Below are positions 52,511 to 61,453 of a stretch of 64,000 nucleotides of DNA, piece by piece. The notes beneath the pieces were generated by a model, which saw only the letters and a list, made by a program, of their open reading frames with translations, was not told the DNA's origin and did not search any database. The stretch is from Bradyrhizobium sp. WSM1417. GTDB lineage: Bacteria > Pseudomonadota > Alphaproteobacteria > Rhizobiales > Xanthobacteraceae. The DNA lies in assembly GCF_000515415.1 (NCBI RefSeq), contig NZ_KI911783.1, forward strand, positions 7,179,831-7,243,830. Direction: 5' to 3'. The translations under genes were made by a program, and so were the position numbers. The first letter of the stretch is position 1. The number at the start of each line of letters is the position of its first letter.

Positions 52511-52983
52511 GACCCGTCCACGACCTTGACGGTGCCGTCCGGCTGGACGATGCCCCTGATGATCACGCCCGTATCGGTGTTACGTATCGGGATGAGCGCA
52601 CCGGGCGCGCCGGACTGCATCGCTGCGCCGTAGGTCACGATCGACAGGCCGCTGTCTTCGACCACGACCTTGACCATCGCGCCGCGAGCGACCGTCCAGG
52701 GATCCTCCACCGAGTTGGTCGGGATCGGTTGGCCGGGGAGCAGCGCGCGGCGCGCCATGCGGCCGACCAGGACCTGGCGTCCTTCGATGAACATGGCGAC
52801 GCCGAGCACGTTGGACGCGAAGGCCCGCTCGGTGATCATGTCGTCCCGGATCAGCTCGCCGGCGCGGATCGAGACGGCCGGCACGGGAAGCCGCTTCTCC
52901 TCGGCCGCCGCGACTCGCGCGAAGACGAGAACCAGCAGCACGGCGGCCAACCCGCGCTTGATCGAGCCCATCCTGTTCAACAT
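52507..52983 (-). CDS. flgA: P-ring assembly chaperone FlgA
   Basis: 158 residues from ATG 52983; ATG 52971 is an alternative, and neither has a strong ribosome site. Signal peptide LAAVLLVLVFARVAAAEE. The SAF domain is visible: AVSIRAGELIRDDMITERAF, GRMARRALLPGQPIPTNSVE and GVIIRGIVQPDGTVKVVDGS. Located between flgG and flgI. Confidence 0.9.
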   Translation of the reverse strand: MLNRMGSIKRGLAAVLLVLVFARVAAAEEKRLPVPAVSIRAGELIRDDMITERAFASNVLGVAMFIEGRQVLVGRMARRALLPGQPIPTNSVEDPWTVARGAMVKVVVEDSGLSIVTYGAAMQSGAPGALIPIRNTDTGVIIRGIVQPDGTVKVVDGS

Positions 52984-52996
52984 GGATACACCGGAA

Positions 52997-53785
52997 CTAG
53001 CGCATGCCCTTCGAGACCGTCTGGGCCATTTCATCCGAAGCCTGGATGACCTTGGCATTCATTTCGTAGGCGCGCTGGGCAGAGATCAACTCAGTGATCT
53101 CCTTGACCGGATCGACGTTCGAGGCTTCGAGATATTGCTGGTTGATCTTGCCGTAGCCGGAATCGCCGGGCAGCCCGACCACCGGCGTGCCGGACGCCGT
53201 GGTCTCGCGATAGAGATTGCTGCCCAGCGGTTCGAGGCCAGCCTCGTTGGCGAAATTGGCGAGATTGAGCTGGCCGATCTGCCTCGGGTTCACTTCCGTA
53301 TCCAGCTTGGCAAACACCTGTCCGGTCTGGTTGACCGTGACCTGGACCGTTCCCTGCGGCACCGTGATTGCGGGATCCAGCAGATAGCCGTCGGTCGTGA
53401 CGAGCTGGCTGTTGGCATTGGTGTTGAACGAGCCGGCGCGGGTATACTGCACCTCGTTGTTCGGGCCGAGCACCTGAAACCAGCCGCGGCCGTTGATCGC
53501 CATGTCGTAGGGATTGCCGGTCTGCGTGAGCGCGCCCTGGATGTGCAGCTTGCGGATCGCCGCCGACTTGACGCCGAGGCCGAGATTGGCGCCTTCCGGA
53601 ATCGGAGAGGAGCCGCTGGTGTTGGCAACGCCCTGCATGCGGTCCATCTGGTAGAACAGATCGGTGAACTCAGCACGCGCCCGCTTGTACGAGGTCGAGT
53701 TGATGTTGGCGATGTTGTTCGCGATGACTTCGATGTTGGTCTGTTGGGCGTTCATGCCCGTGGCCGCGATGGCAAGCGATTTCAC
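52997..53785 (-). CDS. flgG: Distal rod protein FlgG
   Basis: 262 residues, the usual FlgG length. [20 protein letters not shown] and [20 protein letters not shown] at the start and [20 protein letters not shown] at the end are diagnostic. The start codon is GTG 53785 with AAGGAG eight bases upstream. Precedes flgA by 13 bases. Confidence 0.95.
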   Translation of the reverse strand: MKSLAIAATGMNAQQTNIEVIANNIANINSTSYKRARAEFTDLFYQMDRMQGVANTSGSSPIPEGANLGLGVKSAAIRKLHIQGALTQTGNPYDMAINGRGWFQVLGPNNEVQYTRAGSFNTNANSQLVTTDGYLLDPAITVPQGTVQVTVNQTGQVFAKLDTEVNPRQIGQLNLANFANEAGLEPLGSNLYRETTASGTPVVGLPGDSGYGKINQQYLEASNVDPVKEITELISAQRAYEMNAKVIQASDEMAQTVSKGMR

Positions 53786-53800
53786 AGCGTCACTCCTTGA

Positions 53801-54130
53801 TCAGATCGACATCCGAACGACTTCTTGGTAGGCTTGCACGACCTTGTCGCGAACTGCGACCGCCGTCTGCAAGGCCTGCTCGGCCGACATCAGCGCCTCC
53901 ACGACGCGCCGCGTCGATTCCTTGCCCTGCATTGCCGAGATCGAAGCCGCCTCGCCCGCCTTCAGCGTCCCTATCGCGTCCGTCGTCACCTGCTTCATGA
54001 CGGATTCGAATCCGACGTCGCCGCCGGATTGGATCGCGGGCGTCGCCGTCGACGAGACCGCCTGCGCCTCGGTCGCGCGGCTCGCCGCCTGCGCATTTGA
54101 GATCGCCGTTGATGAAATTGCCTCAAGCAT
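53801..54130 (-). CDS. fliE: MS-ring/rod junction protein FliE
   Basis: 109 residues. The C-terminal helix MSAEQALQTAVAVRDKVVQA and YQEVVRMSI is the conserved FliE ending, and FESVMKQVTTDAIGTLKAGE precedes it. FliE links the MS ring to the proximal rod. Two bases after the flgC stop. Confidence 0.93.
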   Translation of the reverse strand: MLEAISSTAISNAQAASRATEAQAVSSTATPAIQSGGDVGFESVMKQVTTDAIGTLKAGEAASISAMQGKESTRRVVEALMSAEQALQTAVAVRDKVVQAYQEVVRMSI

Positions 54131-54132
54131 TG

Positions 54133-54549
54133 TCAGCTCCTCAGCAGGTCGATGGTCATGCCCAGCATCGACCTCACCTGTTTCACGACCTGCAGATTGG
54201 CTTCATAGGAGCGGTTGACTTCCCGCATGTCCGCCATCTCGATCATCATGTTGACGTTCGGCAGCTTGACATAGCCGGCCTTGTCGGCGGCGGGATGCCC
54301 CGGCTCGTACTCCACGCGGTACGGCGTGGTGTCGACCCCGATTTCCTTGACCTTCGCCAGCTGCGCGCCCGAGGCGCGGTCCATCGCGGCATCGAAGGTG
54401 ATCGTCTTGCGTTGATACGGATCGGCGCCGGCGACGCGCCCCGTCGACGTCGCGTTGGCGAGGTTCTCCGAGACGATGCGCATGCGCGTCGACTGTGCTT
54501 CGAGCCCGGAGCTCGCGACCGTCAACGAGGATTGCAGTGAGTCCAGCAT
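54133..54549 (-). CDS. flgC: Proximal rod protein FlgC
   Basis: 138 residues, typical. [20 protein letters not shown] and [20 protein letters not shown] mark the axial N-terminus, and [20 protein letters not shown] the C-terminal helix. Between flgB and fliE in the rod operon. Confidence 0.95.
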   Translation of the reverse strand: MLDSLQSSLTVASSGLEAQSTRMRIVSENLANATSTGRVAGADPYQRKTITFDAAMDRASGAQLAKVKEIGVDTTPYRVEYEPGHPAADKAGYVKLPNVNMMIEMADMREVNRSYEANLQVVKQVRSMLGMTIDLLRS

Positions 54550-54560
54550 GTCAGTTCACC

Positions 54561-54941
54561 TCAGGTCTTCGCGCTCGACAGCAGCATGCGGTGAAACGAC
54601 CGCACGACCGCCGAGTTCATCGAGTAGTCGCGACTGACGTCGCTGCCCTTGATCATTTCCTGCTCGAGACTGACGGAGTTGCCGGAGTGAACCACGTCCC
54701 AGCTGTCCTTCTTCGCGGTTGCCCGCGTGTCGCTCTCGGCAGCGGAGAGTTGCATGTGCGACGGCGACGTGGTCGCCAGTCTCACCGGCGTGCTGTCGAG
54801 CACCTTGTTGAAGGGCTCGACGTCGCGCGCCTTGAATCCCGGCGTGTTGGCGTTGGCGACGTTGGTGGCAATCGTCGATTGGCGGAGCTCGAGGTATCGC
54901 GCCTGCGACGATGCGAGTTCGAAGAGATAGAGCGGTCCCAC
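54561..54941 (-). CDS. flgB: Proximal rod protein FlgB
   Basis: 126 residues. LRQSTIATNVANANTPGFKA is the axial signature, followed by a variable middle and RDYSMNSAVVRSFHRMLLSS. The start appears to be a GTG at 54941, with only a weak ribosome site; no in-frame ATG is available. It opens the flgB-flgC-fliE-flgG-flgA-flgI-motE-flgH-fliL-fliP run. Confidence 0.92.
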   Translation of the reverse strand: MGPLYLFELASSQARYLELRQSTIATNVANANTPGFKARDVEPFNKVLDSTPVRLATTSPSHMQLSAAESDTRATAKKDSWDVVHSGNSVSLEQEMIKGSDVSRDYSMNSAVVRSFHRMLLSSAKT

Positions 54942-55026
54942 GGCAGCACCATTCTGGTTCAGACGGTGTAACCTTAGGGTCGCAAGCTTTCGTCAGGCTG
55001 ATGGAAGGGACGCCGTCCTCGGAATT

Positions 55027-56112
55027 CTACTGGACCTTCTCGGACCGCGGCGTCTGCTTGGACTGCAGGAAGTAGATGATCTCGGCGACCGGCCGGAAGA
55101 ACTCCGCCGGAATCACCTGGTCGACCTGAACCGCCTCGTAGAGCGCGCGCGCCAGCGCCTTGTTCTCGATCACCGGAATCCGGTTCTGCTCGGCGACTTC
55201 GCGGATCTTCAGCGCAATCACGTCCATGCCCTTCGCCACGACGATCGGCGCCGGATTTTCCTCGCGATTGTAGCGCAGTGCGATCGCGAAGTGGGTCGGG
55301 TTCGCGATCACCAGCGTCGCCCGCGATGCGGAAGCGATCATGCGCTGGCGCGAGCGATCGCGCGCCAGCGAGCGCAGGCGCGCCTTGATCAACGGATCGC
55401 CTTCGGCCTGCTTGTGCTCGTCCTTGATCTCCTGCCGCGTCATGCGCAGCTCGCGCCGCCAGTGGAAGCGTGCCCAAGCCAGATCGACCGCGACCAGGAC
55501 GATGGTCGCGATGCAGATCGCCGAGACGATTCGCATGGCGATGTTGAGAATCATCTCCGGCAGCGCGACCGGATCGGTGTACATCGCCTCGAACGCCTTC
55601 GCTTCCGACGAGCGCAGCACGAACGCGACGACGATAGTCACCGCGGCGAGCTTGAACAGCGACTTGGCGAACTCGACGAGGCCCTGCGATCCAAACAGCC
55701 GGCTCCAGCCGCCGAGCGGAGAGATTCGCGAAAGGTCCGGCGTGATGCGCTGGAGCACCAGGCTGGGAGCATTTTGCAACAGCGAGGCTGCGAGCCCGAA
55801 CGCCGCCAGGGTGACGACCAGCGGCGTCAGGAACCGCAGTGCCTGAAGCCCGACCACAATGAGGAGATTCTGGGCATCGGCCCCGGTGCTGAGAGGAAAG
55901 CCGTCGGGATCATCGAGAAAGCCCGTCAGCATCGGCGTCAATTGCTGCACGCCCTGACCGATCAGGAACGCCTGGATCACCATCAGCGCGGCCATCGAGG
56001 CGAAGATGGAAGCCTCCCGAGAGACCGGGATTTTGCCCTGTTCGAGCGCATCGCGGACTTTTTTCTCGGTCGGCTCTTCTGTCTTGCTCTCCTGATCGGT
56101 TGTTTCTGCCAT
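55027..56112 (-). CDS. flhB: Export apparatus switch protein FlhB
   Basis: 361 residues. Four membrane helices in the first 215 residues are followed by a cytoplasmic domain with the autocleavage motif Asn271-Pro-Thr-His274 (VIANPTHFAIALRYN). Cleavage there, together with FliK, switches export from hook to filament proteins. It sits between fliG and flgB. Confidence 0.96.
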   Translation of the reverse strand: MAETTDQESKTEEPTEKKVRDALEQGKIPVSREASIFASMAALMVIQAFLIGQGVQQLTPMLTGFLDDPDGFPLSTGADAQNLLIVVGLQALRFLTPLVVTLAAFGLAASLLQNAPSLVLQRITPDLSRISPLGGWSRLFGSQGLVEFAKSLFKLAAVTIVVAFVLRSSEAKAFEAMYTDPVALPEMILNIAMRIVSAICIATIVLVAVDLAWARFHWRRELRMTRQEIKDEHKQAEGDPLIKARLRSLARDRSRQRMIASASRATLVIANPTHFAIALRYNREENPAPIVVAKGMDVIALKIREVAEQNRIPVIENKALARALYEAVQVDQVIPAEFFRPVAEIIYFLQSKQTPRSEKVQ

Positions 56113-56125
56113 GCCGGTTCAGCGG

Positions 56126-57166
56126 TCAGCGGAAGACCAGCTCATCCTCCTGCTCGGGGTTGAGCTCGATTTCGCCCTTTTCCGCAAGGTCGAGCGCGAG
56201 GTCGGTGATCACGCGCCGCGCCTCCAGCACGTCGCGCTGGTTCGACGGTTCGCCGATGGCGAGTTCGTGCTCGACGACCCGGCGGACGCGCGAGGCGACC
56301 GAGGACAGGATCATCTCGCGGAAGTGCTTGTCGGTGCCCTTCAGCGCGATGACGATGCGATCGGTCGGCACCTGGTCGAAGATCATGGTGCGCGCCTTCG
56401 GCGTCAGGTTGGTGACGTCGTCGAAGGTGAAGAGCAGCTCCTTCAGCACTTCGGCCGACTTCGGCCGCTTCTCCGACAGGCTCTTCAGCATGTCCTCGAT
56501 GTGTCCACGCTCCATCTTGTTGATGATGTCGGCGACGCGGGCATAGGTGTCCGCGCCGAGGTTGCGGGCGAAGTTCAGCGTCAAATCCTCATGCAGCGTC
56601 TTCTCGAGGACCCTCAGGGCGTCGTCGACGATCGGCTTGAGGCTGAGCACGCGCCGCATCAGCTCGTTGCGCAGGCTCGACGGCAGCTGGCTCATGACCT
56701 TGGCGGCGCAGGACGGCTTGACCTTGGACAGGATGAGCGCCGCGGTCTGCGGATGCTCCTTGGACAGGTAGCTTGCCAGCGAGTTTTCCGACACCGACGA
56801 GACGCGGTCCCACACGGACCGGCTCGAATTGCCGAGCAGGTCCGACATGATGGCCGAGACCTGGTCGGCCGGAAGCACGTCGCCGAGCACGGCTTCCAGG
56901 CCGCCGAGGGTGCCGAGAATGTTGGCGCCCATCGAGAATTGCTGGGCGAATTCCTCGACGATCGCTTCCAGTTCCTGCGCCGTGATCGGCCGCAGCTCGG
57001 CCGCGGCCTTTGTAACAGTGCGGATATCCTGCGGCTCGAACTGCGCGAGCACGCTGGCGGCCGCCTGCCGGCCCATGGCGAGCAGGAGTGCCGCAACCTT
57101 CTCCGTTCCGCCCAGCGTGGCGACGCCTCGCTGCTTGATGGGAGCCATGCCGACCTGTGCCGCCAT
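56126..57166 (-). CDS. fliG: Flagellar motor switch protein FliG
   Basis: 346 residues. The EHPQTAALILSKVKPSCAAKV segment in the middle domain (the EHPQ motif that contacts FliM) and the C-terminal charged helix region FDQVPTDRIVIALKGTDKHF, then MILSSVASRVRRVVEHELAI, are diagnostic for the torque-generating domain. Two bases precede it from fliN. Confidence 0.95.
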   Translation of the reverse strand: MAAQVGMAPIKQRGVATLGGTEKVAALLLAMGRQAAASVLAQFEPQDIRTVTKAAAELRPITAQELEAIVEEFAQQFSMGANILGTLGGLEAVLGDVLPADQVSAIMSDLLGNSSRSVWDRVSSVSENSLASYLSKEHPQTAALILSKVKPSCAAKVMSQLPSSLRNELMRRVLSLKPIVDDALRVLEKTLHEDLTLNFARNLGADTYARVADIINKMERGHIEDMLKSLSEKRPKSAEVLKELLFTFDDVTNLTPKARTMIFDQVPTDRIVIALKGTDKHFREMILSSVASRVRRVVEHELAIGEPSNQRDVLEARRVITDLALDLAEKGEIELNPEQEDELVFR

Positions 57167-57168
57167 GG

Positions 57169-57549
57169 TCAGGTATCACCCTGCCCCAACGGCCCGACAA
57201 TCTCGGTGAGCGAGACGCCGAAGCGGGAATTGTCTTCTTCGACCACGACCACCTCGCCGCGGGCGACGACGCGGCCGTTGACCACGACGTCGACGGGTTC
57301 GCCGACCCTGTGATCGAGCGGAACCACCGCGCCGCGGCCGAGCTTCATCAGATTTGCCACCGGAATGGTCGCCGATCCCAGCACCACCTGCATGGTCACG
57401 GGAATGCGCAGGATGGCATCGACATTGGCGAACTTGCCGGTCTCCTCCGCAGTGCGCGCGGCGATCTCCGCCAGCCGCTCTAGCGGAGATGTTTCGGTAT
57501 GCCCCTCGTCGGCCGCCGATGCTGACTCATAGTCGAAGGATTGCGCCAT
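57169..57549 (-). CDS. fliN: Flagellar motor switch protein FliN
   Basis: 126 residues. The SpoA/SURF1 domain occupies the C-terminal two thirds: NVDAILRIPVTMQVVLGSAT, GRGAVVPLDHRVGEPVDVVV and GRVVARGEVVVVEEDNSRFG. Forms the bottom ring of the C ring with FliM. Confidence 0.95.
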   Translation of the reverse strand: MAQSFDYESASAADEGHTETSPLERLAEIAARTAEETGKFANVDAILRIPVTMQVVLGSATIPVANLMKLGRGAVVPLDHRVGEPVDVVVNGRVVARGEVVVVEEDNSRFGVSLTEIVGPLGQGDT

Positions 57550-57625
57550 CTGGTATCGCCTCTTGGTATTTCCGCTCCCGGAGCGCCGTGACGTTCCGAT
57601 CGTATTTATTCCGCCGGCTTCGGCT

Positions 57626-57940
57626 TCAATGCTTGTTCACGTCGGCGCCGCCCGCGGTCGCCGCGGATGCGAGCCCGCTCCTGGCATCAAGCGCCGCGAT
57701 CGCCTCGTGGGCCTGATCAATCTTCGTGCTCAGCACGTTGGCGAGCCGCCCGAGATTTGCGGTGGAATCATGCGCCGCGGTAATGACCGTGTCGAAGGCG
57801 CCCGCCGTCTCCTGGACGATGGTCGAGAACTCGCCCTGGTAGCTGCGCAACCGCGCCAGCTCGCGATGCATCCGGGTCACCCGCATGCTGGTGAAGGCGA
57901 GCGCGATCAGCAGCACGGCATCAACGAGATAGGATATCAT
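57626..57940 (-). CDS. Small membrane-anchored helical protein in the switch operon (DUF6468-like)
   Basis: 104 residues from ATG 57940. The N-terminal membrane helix MISYLVDAVLLIALAFTSMR is followed by long helices SMRVTRMHRELARLRSYQGE and NLGRLANVLSTKIDQAHEAI. The gene overlaps the end of fliM by 20 bases and precedes fliN. A short protein of this shape is conserved in rhizobial flagellar operons, possibly the DUF6468 family (recalled, unchecked). The fixed place between fliM and fliN suggests a motor or export accessory role. Confidence 0.65.
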   Translation of the reverse strand: MISYLVDAVLLIALAFTSMRVTRMHRELARLRSYQGEFSTIVQETAGAFDTVITAAHDSTANLGRLANVLSTKIDQAHEAIAALDARSGLASAATAGGADVNKH

Positions 57941-58859
57941 CGACGAACTCCCGTTTCTGATCGACGGGATCTGCCACCTGCATGGCATAATAGCCATCAA
58001 GCTGGCCGATCTGACACCAGAACAGCACCTGGTTGTTGCTCTCGAGTCGAGCCAGCGTACGCGGCGTGGCTTCGAGCTCGAGCACCTGTCCGACCTGGAA
58101 CTTCACGACGTCGCCGAGCGAAATCATCTTCTCGTCCAGCACGGCGCTCAGCGTCACCTCGGTGCGGTGAACCTCGGTCTCCATCTGCTCGCGCCAGCGC
58201 GGATCGGCCGCACGGCCGTCGCTGACGACGACGGTCGCGAGCTTCTGCCTGAGCGGGTTGAGCGCGGAGTGCGGAATGATGAGGAACATCTGGCCGCCGC
58301 GGTAGAGTGCCTGGAGCATGATGTTCGCGCAGATCGACATGTTGCCGCTCCGCCCGATCGCCAGCGACGCCATGGCGGTCTCGACCCGCTCCACACGGAA
58401 AGTGACGTTGGAGGTGCCGGCGAAGGCGGATTGCAGCGCCTTGGCGAACCGCTCGAACAGCGCCTGGACCAGGCGGATCTCGATGTTCGAGAAGCTGCGC
58501 TCCACGTCGAGCGGCGGCTCGGCACCATCGGAGCCGAACATCGCCTCGACCATGGTGAACACGAAGTCGCGGTCGAGCATGATGATGATGCGGGAGTCCC
58601 ACTGCTCGGCATAGAGCACAGCCGCAACCGCGTTCGCCTCGTAGTCCTTGATGATGTCGCCGACACGGTCGTTGGTAATGCCGTTGACCGAGAAATAGCA
58701 TGGCGTTCCAGCCATCGGCTGCAGGCTGTCCGTGCACGATGCCGCCATGCGATCGAAGATCACATTCAGCATCGGCATGCGCTCGATCGAGATGCCGGCG
58801 GCGTCCAGCAGATAGTTCGGCAGCGGCTTGCGCTGATCGACGTCGAGGGCTTCCATCAT
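57921..58859 (-). CDS. fliM: Flagellar motor switch protein FliM
   Basis: 312 residues. The middle domain carries ETAMASLAIGRSGNMSICAN and MFLIIPHSALNPLRQKL, and the C-terminal SpoA domain VTLSAVLDEKMISLGDVVKF and VLFWCQIGQLDGYYAMQVAD. The usual N-terminal CheY-binding stretch of LSQEEIDALL type is not seen: the protein begins MMEALDVDQRKPLPNYLLDA. Rhizobial FliMs are often divergent here. ATG 58859 overlaps the motA stop. Confidence 0.93.
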   Translation of the reverse strand: MMEALDVDQRKPLPNYLLDAAGISIERMPMLNVIFDRMAASCTDSLQPMAGTPCYFSVNGITNDRVGDIIKDYEANAVAAVLYAEQWDSRIIIMLDRDFVFTMVEAMFGSDGAEPPLDVERSFSNIEIRLVQALFERFAKALQSAFAGTSNVTFRVERVETAMASLAIGRSGNMSICANIMLQALYRGGQMFLIIPHSALNPLRQKLATVVVSDGRAADPRWREQMETEVHRTEVTLSAVLDEKMISLGDVVKFQVGQVLELEATPRTLARLESNNQVLFWCQIGQLDGYYAMQVADPVDQKREFVDDILSR

Positions 58860-59755
58860 GATGCGCGCGCAGCTTTCGGTTCAACCTCGGTCACGACCGG
58901 CTTGGGTCCCGCGATCGTCTCGTTCTCGACGACGTCGATCGAGGGCCGCTCGGGGCTCGCGATCATCTTCCGGCCGTGCTCGACGGCGATCTGCGGCATG
59001 GCGCCGTTCATGAACGCCAGCAGCGTCTGCTTGACGATGATGTAGGGCCGGCAACGCTTCTCGCGCGTCATCTTCACCTTCATCGCGAAGGGCGAAATGA
59101 TGCCGTAGGACAGGAAAATGCCGGCGAAGGTGCCGACGAGGGCGGCGCCGATGAAGCCGCCCAGCAGCTTCGGCGACTGGTCGAGCGCGCCCATGGCCTT
59201 GATGACGCCGAGCACCGCGGCGACAATGCCGAGCGCGGGCAGAGCTTCCGAGACCACCACCAGCGCGTGGTAAGGCGCCAGCTTGCTCTTCACGATGGTG
59301 TGGATCTCCTCGTCCATCAGCGCTTCGATCTCGTGCGTTCGCGCGTTACCCATGATGATGAGACGGACGTAGTCGCAGATGAACTGGAGCAGCGACGGAT
59401 CTCCGAGCACGCTCGGGAACGCCTTGAAGATCTCGGACGACGCGGGATCGTCGATATGCGCCTCGACCTCGTTGCGGCCCTTGCCCCGCAGCTCCCGCAT
59501 CAGCGCGTGCAGCGCGCCGAGCAGATCGAGATAGTAGCGTTGACCGGGCACCGCCCCCGTCACTGCCTGCACGCAGGCAAGCCCGGTATCCGCGACCGTC
59601 TTCCAGGGATTGGCCATAATGAAGGTGCCGGCCGCGGTGCCCATGATGATCACGAACTCCCAAGGCTGCATCAGCACGCCCAGATGCCCGCCCATGGCGG
59701 CAAATCCGCCCAGCAGTGCCGCTACCGTGATGACGATCCCCACGAAACTGCCCAA
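58856..59755 (-). CDS. motA: Stator protein MotA
   Basis: 299 residues with four membrane helices: VGIVITVAALLGGFAAMGGH, WEFVIIMGTAAGTFIMANPW, LVVVSEALPALGIVAAVLGV and GGFIGAALVGTFAGIFLSYG. The proline-containing third and fourth helices line the proton path with MotB. The start is TTG at 59755 with GGAG six bases upstream; an ATG nearby is in another frame. First gene of the leftward motA-fliM-fliN-fliG-flhB operon. Confidence 0.94.
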   Translation of the reverse strand: MGSFVGIVITVAALLGGFAAMGGHLGVLMQPWEFVIIMGTAAGTFIMANPWKTVADTGLACVQAVTGAVPGQRYYLDLLGALHALMRELRGKGRNEVEAHIDDPASSEIFKAFPSVLGDPSLLQFICDYVRLIIMGNARTHEIEALMDEEIHTIVKSKLAPYHALVVVSEALPALGIVAAVLGVIKAMGALDQSPKLLGGFIGAALVGTFAGIFLSYGIISPFAMKVKMTREKRCRPYIIVKQTLLAFMNGAMPQIAVEHGRKMIASPERPSIDVVENETIAGPKPVVTEVEPKAARAS

Positions 59756-59802
59756 CGCGCCGCTCCATCACCGATCCCATCGGGAATATCTAGTCGGCGA
59801 GC

Positions 59803-59843
59803 CTTGCGCGAGGCTGGCTTCCCCCTCGCCAGCCTCGCGCAAG
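59803..59843. repeat. 16-base-arm inverted repeat between divergent flagellar operons
   Basis: CTTGCGCGAGGCTGGC and its perfect complement flank a nine-base loop. It lies in the 142-base gap between the motA operon (leftward) and the DUF1217-flgF-fliI operon (rightward). A terminator is not expected between divergent starts, so an operator, cruciform or leader hairpin is more likely. Confidence 0.6.
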
Positions 59844-59897
59844 CGATTCACGGCAGCTTGCGACGACGTCGCGAGAGCGGCCAGAGGGGCGCGTGTC

Positions 59898-60685
59898 ATG
59901 CTATCCACCATCGCGGACTACACCAGACTGACCAAGGACATGGGCAAGTCGCTGACACAGGTCGCGACGCAGCCGGACGTCAGCCGCGACACCGATTACT
60001 TCCTCAGCCACATCGGCAACGTGAAGACCATCGACGACTTCCTGAAGGACTATCGCCTCTATTCCTACGCGATGAAGGCATATGGCCTCAGCGACATGGC
60101 CTACGCCAAGGCGTTCATGCGCAAGGTGCTGACCGAGGGTATCGCCGACAACAAGACCTTCGCCAATAAGCTGACCGACACCCGCTACCGGCAATTCGCC
60201 GCCGCGTTCAATTTCGCCGCCCTTGGCGACAAGGCGACCCAAACCGCCGCGGCCACGACCGGCACGGCGACCCAATACGTCACGCAGACGATGGAGGAGA
60301 GGCCGGCGACCAGAACGAGGGCCTGCGGCTGGCGCTCTATTTCACGCGCAAGGCCTCCACGATCACCAATTCCTACCAGATCCTCGCGGACAAGGCGATG
60401 ACGCAAGTGCTCCAGACGGCGCTCGGTCTGCCGTCGACGATCAGCTCGGCTGATATCGATGCCCAGGCCAAGATGATCACGAGCAAGATCAAGCTCACCG
60501 ATTTCCAGGACCCAGCCAAGGTCACCAAATTCGTGCAGCGCTTCGCGGCGATGTGGGATGCGACCCAGGCCCAGAGCGACAGCTCGACCAACCCGGCGCT
60601 GGTCCTGATCGGCGGCGCCGCAACTTCGATCAGCATGGACAGCAACGTGCTCACGACACTTCAGAACATCAAGTTCAACAGGTAA
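59898..60685 (+). pseudogene. DUF1217 flagellar-cluster protein, frameshifted
   Basis: The first 130 or so codons (MLSTIADYTRLTKDMGKSLT..., DTDYFLSHIGNVKTIDDFL, YAKAFMRKVLTEGIADNKTF) are in one frame, which stops at 60401. The protein-like sequence then resumes in the next frame (GLRLALYFTRKASTITNSYQ) and runs to 60685 (LVLIGGAATSISMDSNVLTT). The break is within ATGGAGGAGAGGCC (60291-60304): one base missing, or two extra, in a GGA/GAG repeat. Restoring it would give about 262 residues. DUF1217 proteins occur next to flgF in rhizobia. Either a real knockout or a sequencing error. Three bases before flgF. Confidence 0.8.
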
Positions 60686-60688
60686 GTC

Positions 60689-61417
60689 ATGCAATCGGCC
60701 CTCTATGTAGGATTGTCGGCGCAGGTCGCCCTCGAAAAGCGCCTCCAGACGATCGCCAACAACGTCGCCAACGTCAACACGGCGGCGTTCCGCACCGACG
60801 TGGTGAAGTTCGAGACCGTGCTGTCCAAGGCGGGCGCGAACCCGGTCGCCTTCTCCTCCCCCGGCGACAACATCATCTCGCGCGAGATGGGCAGCATCAC
60901 CGAGAGCGGCAACCCGCTCGACGTCGCCGTGGTCGGACAGGGCTGGATCGCCTTCGCCGGTCCGAACGGCACGGTCTATACGCGCGACGGCCGTCTCCAG
61001 ATCGCCGCCAACGGCGACCTTCAGACGGTGTCCGGCTTCCCCGTCATCGATTCCGGCGGCGCGCAGATCACGCTCGATCCGAACGGCGGACCGGTTTCGA
61101 TCGCGCGCAGCGGCGCGATCACCCAGGACAACAACGAGATCGGCACGATCGGCCTGTTCAACATTCCCGCCGATGCCAATCTCGACCGCTACGGCAATTC
61201 GGGCGTCACGCCCAACCGGCCTGCGACCGCCATCGCCGACTTCTCCCGCGACGGCTTCAAGCAGGGCTATGTCGAGGGCTCGGGCGCCAATCCGATGATG
61301 GAATTGACGAAGCTGATCGCGGCCTCGCGCGCCTTCGACGGTGCCAATTCGATGATCGAGGGCACCGAGAGCTCGCTCCAGAACGCAATCCGCACGCTGG
61401 GCGAACCCGGCAAATAG
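60689..61417 (+). CDS. flgF: Proximal rod protein FlgF
   Basis: 242 residues. ALYVGLSAQVALEKRLQTIA and NNVANVNTAAFRTDVVKFET at the start and MMELTKLIAASRAFDGANSM near the end are rod protein signatures, with the FlgF/FlgG central domain GSITESGNPLDVAVVGQGWI. ATG 60689 follows the DUF1217 stop by three bases. Confidence 0.94.
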   Translation: MQSALYVGLSAQVALEKRLQTIANNVANVNTAAFRTDVVKFETVLSKAGANPVAFSSPGDNIISREMGSITESGNPLDVAVVGQGWIAFAGPNGTVYTRDGRLQIAANGDLQTVSGFPVIDSGGAQITLDPNGGPVSIARSGAITQDNNEIGTIGLFNIPADANLDRYGNSGVTPNRPATAIADFSRDGFKQGYVEGSGANPMMELTKLIAASRAFDGANSMIEGTESSLQNAIRTLGEPGK

Positions 61418-61453
61418 ACTGCGCCCCGCGCGCAATGAGGTTGGACGGTTTCC

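Noticed and set aside
49861..54941. Reading the rod/ring genes as remnants of a second flagellar system
   Set aside because: All are full length, in the usual rhizobial order and tightly spaced; they belong to one system with the switch, export and flagellin genes here.
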